Below, piece by piece: positions 36,042 through 43,103 of a stretch of 64,000 bases of DNA. Location: assembly GCF_041903755.1 (NCBI RefSeq), contig NZ_JBBWVE010000008.1:124001-188000 (forward strand), read 5' to 3'. A program made the position numbers and the translations under genes. Positions within the stretch are counted from its first letter, which is position 1. The number at the start of each line of letters is the position of its first letter. The notes beneath the pieces are model-generated. The model saw nothing but the letters and a program-made list of their open reading frames with translations, had not been told where the DNA came from and searched no databases. The stretch is from Thiocapsa roseilacustris (GTDB lineage Bacteria > Pseudomonadota > Gammaproteobacteria > Chromatiales > Chromatiaceae).

Positions 36042-36762
36042 ATGCTGCACCGAATAGTGCTTCTCCTCTTGCCGATAGCCATCGTTATGACACCGACCAC
36101 AGCCTCTACGCCCAGTACCGCTCCTGACGAGGTCCGAGTCCCGATCGTCATCGCCCACCGCGGCGCCTCCGGATACCTGCCCGAGCACGCCCTGGCGGCA
36201 AAGGCGATGGCCCACGCGATGGGCGCGGACTTTCTGGAACAGGATGTCGTTCTCACCCGCGACGGTCAGGCGATCGTCCTTCACGATCTTTATCTGGAGA
36301 CCGTCACCGATGTCGCTCGGCGCTTTCCCGACCGCGCCCGTGCCGACGGGCGCTGGTATGCGATCGATTTCAGCCTGGCCGAGATCCGCAGTCTGCGCCT
36401 GCACGAACGGCTGGGCACCCGATCTGGCGGTCGACTTCGAGCGGATGCGCACCCCCGAGGGCCTGGCCGCCGTCGCCGAGTACGCCCGCGGGATCGGCCC
36501 CTGGATCGGCCAGATCCACCAAGGCACGGACGAAACCGGCGCCCGTCGAACCACTCGCTTGGTCGCCGACGCCCATGCCGCCGGTCTCCTGGTCCACCCC
36601 TACACCCTTCGGCGCGACGCACTTCCCGAGGGTTTCCGCAACTTCGAGGCGCTCCTGCGTTTCTTCCTCGTCGAGCAGGGTGTCGACGGGGTCTTCACCG
36701 ATCACCCGGATCTTGCCGTCCGCTTGAGGCGAGGGTTGACCGGCAAGGATCAACCGCAGTAG
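36042..36762 (+). pseudogene. glpQ: Glycerophosphodiester phosphodiesterase (glpQ), internal deletion and frameshift
   Basis: Frame one begins MLHRIVLLLLPIAIVMTPTT, a signal peptide, then the catalytic start of GDPD enzymes, VIAHRGASGYLPEHA (His-Arg, with Glu following), FLEQDVVLTRDG, HDLYLETVTDVA and RFPDRARADGRWYAIDF. Near 36415 the homology jumps: about 150 central residues are missing, and the next codons, in another frame, match the end of GlpQ (YARGIGPWIGQIHQG, LLVHPYTLRRDALPEGF, VDGVFTDHPD). The intact enzyme hydrolyses glycerophosphodiesters in the periplasm. Deletion plus frame change means no working enzyme. Both remaining ends are still well conserved, so the loss looks recent. Confidence 0.85.
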
Positions 36763-37062
36763 ACATCGGCCCCGCTTGTGCTTCGCTGCTTGCATCGACG
36801 CCCACTCCGCTCGGCTTGGACCGAGGCAGGTCTTCTCAGGACGTGCACGGAGGAGGCGGATCCATCGCCGTTGCCTCCAAGGTCACCGCGGCCGAAGCGA
36901 GAGAGAGCGCCGGATCGCGCGTCAGCCTCACCGGAAAATGCGAGAGCGCATGAGCCGGCTCGGGATAGAGCGCGCCTGCTGGCCTTGCGTAGAATACATA
37001 TTATTCGCACAATGCAGATTCTTTGACAAACCCTAGCGGCCTGATGTGGCCCCGGCGGCAAC
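36763..37062. other. Noncoding gap with probable promoter for the toxin-antitoxin pair
   Basis: No supportable gene. An AT-rich stretch at 36998-37022 (GTAGAATACATATTATTCGC) stands out from the GC-rich surroundings and is the most likely promoter and operator for the antitoxin gene at 37063. Confidence 0.4.
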
Positions 37063-37347
37063 ATGCGATTCGACCTCAAGGAGAGCGTCACGACGACAGA
37101 ACTGGTGCGTCATCTCTCGGTCGTGATCGACCGGGTGCGGCTGACGGGCCGACGGCTGGCCATCACCAAGGGCAGTCAGACGGTCGCCGTGCTGAGTCCG
37201 CCGGCCAAGGCTGGCTACCCCATTTCCCGACTCGGCGAGTTGCTGGCATCCCTGCCGAAGCTGGATGCGGACGACCGAGCCATGGCGGACGATCTGGCAC
37301 TCATCCGCCGGGCGGGAGATCTTCCGAACACGCCATGGGACTCGTGA
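37063..37347 (+). CDS. Phd/YefM-type antitoxin
   Basis: A 94-residue protein with the Phd/YefM N-terminal DNA-binding fold: VTTTELVRHLSVVIDRVRLTGRRLAITKGSQTVAVLSP (about residues 9-46). The C-terminal part (ADDLALIRRAGDLPNTPWDS) would wrap the toxin. It overlaps the VapC-like gene by 13 bases, the usual coupled arrangement, and presumably autorepresses the promoter upstream. Confidence 0.85.
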   Translation: MRFDLKESVTTTELVRHLSVVIDRVRLTGRRLAITKGSQTVAVLSPPAKAGYPISRLGELLASLPKLDADDRAMADDLALIRRAGDLPNTPWDS

Positions 37348-37748
37348 TCGATACCAATGTTTTCATCGATGCGCAGAACGGGCGCTTCGCGCTGGAGCGC
37401 CTTGCGGATTTTGCGCACTACGGCGAGGGCTACATCGCCGCCATCACCGTCTCGGAACTCTTGGCCGGGGTCCATTTGGCAGCCACTCCGGCCCAGCGTG
37501 TGCAACGCTCGGCCTTCGTCGAAGGGCTGATCGGAAGCATGCCGGTGCTGGACTTCACGGAGGCGGTCGCCAGGGTTTACGCGGAACTGTATGCCTATTT
37601 CCTGCGACCGCGCGGCCAGATGGAGGGCAGCGTTCATGATCTGCAGATCGCCGCGACGGGCATTGCCCATGGGTTTGCGGTGCTGACCAGCAATCGGGAG
37701 GACTTCAAGCAGATCCCCGGCCTGCGGGTCGAGTGCCCGTTCGGATGA
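37335..37748 (+). CDS. vapC: VapC-type PIN-domain ribonuclease toxin
   Basis: A 137-residue PIN-domain protein. The acidic active-site residues are in LVIDTNVFID (Asp), TVSELLAGV (Glu), VHDLQIAATG (Asp) and the end LTSNREDFKQIPGL (Asp). VapC toxins cut tRNA or rRNA when the antitoxin is degraded. All four positions are intact, so the pair seems functional, in contrast to the broken toxin-antitoxin remnants just downstream. The ATG at 37335 lies inside the end of the antitoxin gene. Confidence 0.88.
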   Translation: MGLVIDTNVFIDAQNGRFALERLADFAHYGEGYIAAITVSELLAGVHLAATPAQRVQRSAFVEGLIGSMPVLDFTEAVARVYAELYAYFLRPRGQMEGSVHDLQIAATGIAHGFAVLTSNREDFKQIPGLRVECPFG

Positions 37749-37974
37749 TCCGACGCCCTTCCTCGCGCACCCATCGGCTCGATCGGACCTCCCTGGCCCT
37801 GCAAGCGCGCACGTACCGGGGGGCGTCTTGTGCGGGACGCGACGGACTTCGACGAGGCCCTGACCATACTGGCTTTGGAAAGCACGGGGGGCAGCCAGGC
37901 CGCTCGCTGCACCGAGGTCGAAGCGAAACCGGCTGATGACTACAGCCACCTAGCCCTAACCGCGCATCGCGCGC

Positions 37975-38170
37975 TCATGCCGATGATCCCTCCATCTGCC
38001 GCCAATGCTGCACCCAGACCTGCGCCGCCATCTGCACCGGGTCCCAGGGACTGCTGAGTGGCGGAGTGTAGCTGCGGTCAAGGTCGTTGAGGTCTTCCAC
38101 GCGCATGTCCTGATGCAGCGCGGCGGCGACTCGCCGGTGATGCGGATCAGCATGCGCTTGGCGCAGGGAT
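37975..38170 (-). pseudogene. C-terminal remnant of an FAD/NAD(P)-dependent disulfide oxidoreductase
   Basis: Minus-strand sequence reads AKRMLIRITGES, then, in a shifted frame, LHQDMRVEDLNDLDRSYTPP and LSSPWDPVQMAAQVW to a TGA at 37975. This is the end of the dimerisation domain of CoA-disulfide-reductase/NADH-oxidase-like flavoproteins. The segment between the two parts is deleted and everything upstream is gone. The 226 bases between vapC and it show nothing recognisable. Confidence 0.65.
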
Positions 38171-38175
38171 AGTGG

Positions 38176-38394
38176 CTAGGTGCCGCTGGCCGCCTGCGCA
38201 TGAAGCCGCAAACCAAGTGCCTTGGCGACCTTGAGCACCGTGGCAAAGCTTGGGTTGCCTTCGGCGCTAAGCGCTCGGTACAGACTCTCTCGGCTGAGAC
38301 CCGAGTCCTTCGCCACCTGCATGCCTTTGGCACGAGCAATGTCACCCAGTTCTCGTGCGATTCCGGCGGCGTCGTCGGGCGCTTCTTCGAACCA
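38176..38394 (-). pseudogene. HigA-like antitoxin, N-terminally truncated
   Basis: The minus strand encodes the C-terminal two thirds of an addiction-module antidote protein: EEAPDDAAGIARELGDIARA, then GLSRESLYRALSAEGNPSF and TVLKVAKALGLRLHA, an HTH_3-like DNA-binding domain. The usual N-terminus (about 35 residues) is replaced by sequence antisense to the ParD remnant. KGMQVAKDSG also lacks one residue found in homologues. No HigB-type partner gene is adjacent. Confidence 0.7.
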
Positions 38395-38397
38395 TAC

Positions 38398-38532
38398 ATG
38401 GAGGAGCACAACGCCAGATTGGCCGCGTTGCGTGAACACCTGGCCGAAGGCGAGGCGCAGGCGCGTCGTGGCGAGTTCGTCGAGAATTACTCTCTTCAAG
38501 GTCTGCTGGCGGAAATGGATCGTGAGGGATGA
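38398..38532 (+). pseudogene. parD: ParD-type antitoxin, C-terminal fragment
   Basis: From about 38398 the plus strand reads EEHNARLAALREHLAEGEAQ and ends with YSLQGLLAEMDREG, the C-terminal toxin-binding helix region of ParD-family antitoxins. The N-terminal ribbon-helix-helix is missing; the junction coincides with the broken end of the HigA-like remnant on the other strand. Its TGA overlaps the parE start (ATGA). Confidence 0.75.
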
Positions 38533-38828
38533 GCCGCAGCTATCGGATGACGCCTCGAGCTGCTGCAGACCTGCGCCCTATTGCCCGCTACACCGTCCGG
38601 ACCTGGGGCTCCAAGCAACGCGATATCTATCTCTAAGCCATCGAGCGGCGATTTTCCTGGCTTGCGGAGAATCCGAGTCTAGGGAAGCCTCGTCCGGAGG
38701 TCGGTGACGGCTACTACAGCTACCCCGAAGGCTCCCATGTCATCTTCTATCTCATGAGCGAGGATGGGATCGATGTTATCGGCGTCCCTCATCAGCGCAT
38801 GGATGTCCTCAATTACTTCATCCGTTAA
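38529..38828 (+). pseudogene. parE: ParE-type toxin with internal stop codon
   Basis: Full-length ParE homology in one frame: SYRMTPRAAADLRPIARYTV, then a TAA at 38634-38636 after RDIYL, then AIERRFSWLAENPSLGKPRP and GYYSYPEGSHVIFYLMSEDG to a TAA at 38828. Homologues have a residue such as Arg or Gln at the stop position, so one base change could explain it. ParE inhibits DNA gyrase. Loss of the toxin alongside its truncated antitoxin fits decay of an addiction module. Confidence 0.85.
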
Positions 38829-39054
38829 CATCCCGGGGCGGCAAGACGCGGAATAATAATCACGGACATTTTTCCGGAGGGTTTGAAGGCTTCGGTGTCA
38901 CGCATGGTCGCGGTGTCTGCACGCTCAAACTGCAGCGCGGCTCCCGTCAAGATCCTATGGCCCCTATACCAAGGGAAGACCGAAATTGCTGGATTACAAT
39001 GGATTACAAGACCCCACGCGCTCGTTGAGGCGCGACGTCCACGAGACAGCAGCG

Positions 39055-39951
39055 TCAACCCATGCAACCACGTATTCGATCGCTCAACCCCGGTTCGACC
39101 GAGCCGGCGTCGGCGCGCTCGAACCGGCGCACGGCTCGACTGACGGTCGAGTAGTGCACGCCGAAGTGCTCGGCGATCTCCTGCATCGTGTAGGCACCGC
39201 TCAGAAATGCCTGCGCCATCGCCTCGCGCCGCGTCGCGGATTGATCGGCGAACGCCGACAGCGGCTTCGCGAGCGCACGGCGCTGGGCACGCGGGACTTC
39301 GCGCAACCGCTGCGGATCGTTTGCCAGACCGCGGTGGCGCTCTGCGAAGCCATCGGTGCCGAGGAAGACTTGGCACCGCAGCCCGTCCCACACGCTCGGC
39401 CGCCCGACCCCGCCGGCGACGAACGCCGCGTAGGCCGCACGGGCCGGCGCACGTGCATGCCCGAACTGCCCGAGCACCCACTCGGTCTCCAACCACGGGG
39501 GTGCCGGCACCCGGCCCAGCATGGCGGGGTAGCTGCTCCATGCCCAGTCGCCGGCATCTGACACCATACCGACGCGCACCGGATTGAGCACGACATAACG
39601 CGCCAACTCAAGCAGATACGCATCGCGCTCGACGAGAACGCCCTTGAAGCGGCCCTGAAACAGGTGTCCAACCAGGCCATGACGACGATTGACCCGCTGG
39701 GTGAAGACGCCGTTGAGCTGCCGCATCCCTTTCGACAGATTTCCCTCCGCGGTCTCGACCACGACGTGATAGTGATTGGTCATCTGGCAATAGGCATGAC
39801 AGCGCCAATTGAAGCGCGCGCAGACCTCCGCGAACACCGCCAGCCAGGCCTCTCGGTCCGCATCGTCACGGTAGATCGCCTCACGGCGATCACCGCGCGA
39901 GGTGACGTGATAAAGCCCGCCGGCGAGCTCGATTCGGAGTGGTCTGGCCAT
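39055..39951 (-). CDS. REP-associated tyrosine transposase (RAYT, Y1_Tnp)
   Basis: A 298-residue IS200/IS605-like HUH transposase: MARPLRIELAGGLYHVTSRG, then the HUH motif in CQMTNHYHVVVETAEGNLSKGM, the catalytic-region VNRRHGLVGHLFQGRFK and YVVLNPVRVGM. The C-terminal part has an HTH (YTMQEIAEHFGVHYSTVSR) that may recognise palindromic targets. Upstream at 39957-40000 lies GGATTACAAGACCTGACCCC, shared with the second copy. RAYTs are thought to mobilise REP palindromes. This copy looks intact. Confidence 0.9.
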   Translation of the reverse strand: MARPLRIELAGGLYHVTSRGDRREAIYRDDADREAWLAVFAEVCARFNWRCHAYCQMTNHYHVVVETAEGNLSKGMRQLNGVFTQRVNRRHGLVGHLFQGRFKGVLVERDAYLLELARYVVLNPVRVGMVSDAGDWAWSSYPAMLGRVPAPPWLETEWVLGQFGHARAPARAAYAAFVAGGVGRPSVWDGLRCQVFLGTDGFAERHRGLANDPQRLREVPRAQRRALAKPLSAFADQSATRREAMAQAFLSGAYTMQEIAEHFGVHYSTVSRAVRRFERADAGSVEPGLSDRIRGCMG

Positions 39952-40063
39952 GTCGATAGCCTAGCCCAAAAATACAGGATTACAAGACCTGACCCCAGGC
40001 TTCCTGACCCCAGGCTTCCCTCGCATGTTCGCGTCGTGTGACGCTCAAGCTGCAGCACGCTCC

Positions 40064-40185
40064 CTAAAGGTGATTTCCGGGAAAGGAACTACCGGCTTGT
40101 AGGTGCGAATTTATTCGCACGCATAGCCACTCAGGTCTTCCGGGCATGCGCAGCCGGGATGCGTATTCCCGGAAATCACCTAAAG
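40064..40185. repeat. Family D palindromic element, complete copy
   Basis: Perfect 16-base arms AGGTGATTTCCGGGAA (40068) and TTCCCGGAAATCACCT (40166-40181) around an inner TGCGAATTTATTCGCA palindrome and CCGGGCATGCGCAGCCGGG. The right half recurs at 24350-24408. It lies between the intact RAYT gene and the DUF29 gene, in a 317-base gap with no coding signal. It could be a RAYT substrate. Confidence 0.8.
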
Positions 40186-40268
40186 CTCCTAGGCTCCGAG
40201 ACAGAGGGTCGAGCGAAAATGCTGGATTACAAGACCCCCCTTGAGCCGCCAGCTTCGGATGGTTTCGC

Positions 40269-40706
40269 CTACTCGGGTGACCAAGCCGGATCGAGAATCT
40301 GATTTGGCGTCCAGAGGCATGCCTCGGGGAAATCCGAGAGTCCGGTCTCCTGCGCGGCTTGCGCCGTCGCGTCGTCCCAAACGCCCGCCCACCAGTCGGG
40401 GTCGTCGAGCTTTGGAAGCAGGCTCGGGGTCTCTTGGAGTCTACGCAGGATTCCTCGCCGTTGGTTTCTGATGGTGATCTGCCAGCTGGCTCCGCGGCGA
40501 CCGGGCTGCATCTGCCACTTCAGCAGGTGGGCCAAGAGCAGTGCCATGCGGTTCGTCAGCTCCCGCTGCTCACTCTTTCCCACGTCTTCGATCTCCTCGG
40601 CCAGATGGGCAATATCCAAAAGGTCGAACCGTCCTTCGCGCAGCAGTCTTGCTTGTTCGGACGCCCAAGCGACCACGTCTTCTTCGTACCTTGTTGCGTT
40701 CGTCAT
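40269..40706 (-). CDS. DUF29 family protein
   Basis: A 145-residue protein of the DUF29 family: MTNATRYEEDVVAWASEQAR, the diagnostic LDIAHLAEEIEDVGKSEQRE and LLLAHLLKWQMQPGRRGASW, then RNQRRGILRRLQETPSL. Function is unknown; DUF29 genes are common in cyanobacteria and purple sulfur bacteria and often flank mobile DNA. It is between two RAYT copies. The ATG at 40706 is chosen because the residues before it are not family-like. Confidence 0.85.
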   Translation of the reverse strand: MTNATRYEEDVVAWASEQARLLREGRFDLLDIAHLAEEIEDVGKSEQRELTNRMALLLAHLLKWQMQPGRRGASWQITIRNQRRGILRRLQETPSLLPKLDDPDWWAGVWDDATAQAAQETGLSDFPEACLWTPNQILDPAWSPE

Positions 40707-40773
40707 GGTGGCTGATCCGCTAATCGTCGTTGGTTTCCCTCGCATCGGATGACTATAGATCTGAATCCGGACA

Positions 40774-40799
40774 CAAAAAAGCCCGCTGGGGCGGGCTTT
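40774..40799 (-). terminator. Rho-independent terminator (usable on both strands)
   Basis: AAAAAAGCCCGC-TGGG-GCGGGCTTT: a strong GC stem. On the minus strand it is followed by six T residues, so it terminates transcription from the RAYT pseudogene at 40836-41731. Confidence 0.85.
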
Positions 40800-40835
40800 G
40801 TCGAGCGGGCTTAGTGGGCTTTGTGGGCTTTGTGG

Positions 40836-41731
40836 TCAGGTCCTGAAATCACTTATCCGATGGCTCGACTCCGGGGCGGCCGATCCGGCATCGGCGCGCT
40901 CGAACCGGCTCACGGCGCGACTGACGGTCGAGTAGTGCACGCCGAAATGCTCTGCGATCTTCTGCATCGCATAGGCACCGCTCAGGAATGCCTGCGCCAT
41001 CGCCTCACGCGGCGTAGCGGATTGATCGCCGAACGCCGGCAGCGTCTTCGCGAGCCCGCGGCGCTGGGCACGCGGGACCTCGCGAAAGCGCTGCGGATCG
41101 CTCGCCAAAGCACGGTGGCGCTCGACGAAGCCGTCGGTGCCGAGGAAGACCTGGCACCGCAGTCCATCCCACACGCTCGACCGTCCAACCCCCTCGGCGA
41201 CGAAAGCCGCGTAGGCGGCTTGCGCCGCGGCACGCGCGGGTCCGAGCTGCCCGAGCACCCACTCGGTCTCCAACCAGGGCGGCGCCGGAACCCGCCCCAG
41301 CATGGCGGGATAGCTGCTCCAGACCCAATCACCCGCATCGGCCATCATGCCGGCCCGCGCCGGATTGAGCACGACGTAACGCGCCAGCTCAAGCAGATAG
41401 GTATCGCGCTCGACGAGAATTCCCTTGAAGCGGCCCTGAAACAGGTGTCCAACCAGGCCATGACGACGATTGACCCGCTGGGTGAAGACGCCGTTGAGCT
41501 GCCGCATCCCTTCGACAGATTCCCCTCCGCGGTCTACACCACGACATGATCGTGATTGGTCATCTGGCAGTAGGCATGAAAGCGCCAATTGAAGCGTGCG
41601 CAGACCTCCGCGAACACCGCCAGCCAGGCCGCCCGGTCCGCATCGTCGCGGTAGATCGCCTCGCGGCGATCACCGCGCGAGGTGACGTGATACAACCCGC
41701 CGGCGAGCTCGATTCGGCGTGTTCTGGCCAT
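40836..41731 (-). pseudogene. Second RAYT transposase, frameshifted
   Basis: Nearly colinear with the copy at 39055-39951 and highly similar (MARTRRIELAGGLYHVTSRG, and the end AEHFGVHYSTVSRAVSRFER). After the HUH motif, now NHDHVVV, the frame stops (TAG at about 41534) and one T of the CCCTTTCGAC run is missing near 41513, so the catalytic tyrosine part is in another frame. The C-terminal tail also differs (SSHRISDFRT). The gene is therefore inactive unless frameshifting rescues it, which is unlikely with a stop just before. Confidence 0.88.
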
Positions 41732-41739
41732 GGAAACAG

Positions 41740-42190
41740 CTTAGCCCGGCGATGCTGGAAAACAAGACCTGACCCTGCGGCCCGCAAGAATTCAACCGTC
41801 TTGCACCACAAGGGCGGGAGTGCGAATAAGACGCCGCATCACCGCCGAGATCCCGCCGTCGGAGTGACACTGGATCAACCGACGCCGACGCTCTGCCTAC
41901 CGCCGAGTCTGCCGGGCGAGGACCACGGGGCGCCTGCGCCGAAGCCAAGCGCCGCGTCGTTGGCCAATGCCTTGCGCGGCCGGCGCGACCAGCGTGTCTT
42001 GAGCCCCGGCCAGCCGATCTTGCTGCTGCCGAGCGTGGCGAACGACGTCCGAGACGACAACCCGGCACGCGCCACCAGCGTCGATATCACCCTGATGGTC
42101 GATATTGGTGAACTGGATCATGACCGCCGACGGTGCCGGCGGTGACGAATTTGCGGGGAGACCTCGGGGTTCGTTGCTGGCTTCCTTCCG
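41740..42190. other. Noncoding or unrecognised stretch downstream of the GGDEF gene
   Basis: About 450 bases. The RAYT-linked motif AAAACAAGACCTGACCCT occurs at 41758. A plus-strand open stretch ending near 42145 (ILLLPSVANDVRDDNP) has no recognisable family, start or ribosome binding site, and may be a fragment. Confidence 0.4.
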
Positions 42191-42191
42191 T

Positions 42192-43103
42192 TTACTCCGC
42201 TGCGGCGACATGATTCCGCCCCTGGCTCTTGGCGCGATACAGCGCTGCGTCCGCGCATTCGACCAGATGCACCGGGTTCTCTTGCGCGCTCGGTACCCGA
42301 CTGGCCACTCCGGCACTGATTGTCACGTGCTCGGCGATCGGCGAGGAGCGGTGCGGAAGGCCGAGCGCCGCGATGCCGCTGACGGCCGCCTGCACGAGCC
42401 CGAAGGCCGTGTCGAGCGGCGTGTCCGGCATCAGGATCACGAACTCCTCCCCGCCATAGCGGGCCACAATATCGGTGGATCGCTTGAAGCCGCCACGCAG
42501 GAATCGGGCGACCTGAATCAGGCAACGGTCGCCCTGTGCGTGGCCGTAGGTGTCGTTGTAAGCTTTGAAGTGATCGATATCCAAGATCGCCAGGGACAGC
42601 AAACCAGCCTGTCGCTGCGCGCGCATCCATTCCCGCTCCAGGGTCTCGTTGAATCCACGCCGGTTGTTGATCTCGGTCAGGCCATCCAGCCGGGCGAGCT
42701 CTTCGAGCAGGCGTGTCTTGCGGCGCAGCTCAAGGTGATTGCGGATTCTGACCCGGGTCACGCCGGGGTCGATGGGCTTGCGGATATAGTCGATCGCGCC
42801 GAGTCGCAGTCCTTGTTCCTCGTCGAACGCATCGCGCATCGCGGTGACGAAGATCACTGGAATCTGCTTGGTGCGCTCGTCCGCCTTGAGCGCAGCGCAG
42901 ACCGCGAAGCCATCCATGCCGGGCATCATGACGTCCAGCAGAATCAAGTCAGGCACATGCTTGCGCGCCTGCTCCAGGGCCTTCACCCCATCCTTTGCGA
43001 CGATGATCGAGGAGTCGTCGTCGATGCTGTCCATCAGCAACAGGATGTTCTCCGGGTGATCGTCGGCGATCAGCAACTGGGTTTTCGGCAGGGGCTCGTT
43101 CAT
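42192..43103 (-). CDS. Response regulator with GGDEF diguanylate cyclase domain
   Basis: A 303-residue REC-GGDEF protein. The receiver domain has the acidic pair in LLIADDHPEN, phospho-acceptor Asp57 in ILLDVMMPG and the Lys in YIRKPID. The GGDEF domain has ILDIDHFKAYNDTYGH and the active-site GGEEF (217-221), preceded by RSTD at 208-211, an RxxD inhibitory site. It should make c-di-GMP when phosphorylated (PleD/WspR-like layout). Its ATG overlaps the stop of the upstream kinase gene (ATGA), so it is almost certainly the partner of that kinase and the output of the five-gene operon. Confidence 0.92.
   Translation of the reverse strand: MNEPLPKTQLLIADDHPENILLLMDSIDDDSSIIVAKDGVKALEQARKHVPDLILLDVMMPGMDGFAVCAALKADERTKQIPVIFVTAMRDAFDEEQGLRLGAIDYIRKPIDPGVTRVRIRNHLELRRKTRLLEELARLDGLTEINNRRGFNETLEREWMRAQRQAGLLSLAILDIDHFKAYNDTYGHAQGDRCLIQVARFLRGGFKRSTDIVARYGGEEFVILMPDTPLDTAFGLVQAAVSGIAALGLPHRSSPIAEHVTISAGVASRVPSAQENPVHLVECADAALYRAKSQGRNHVAAAE

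Noticed and set aside
41546..42145. Plus-strand 199-residue frame
   Set aside because: The first half is antisense to the RAYT pseudogene and the second half has no start or family signature.
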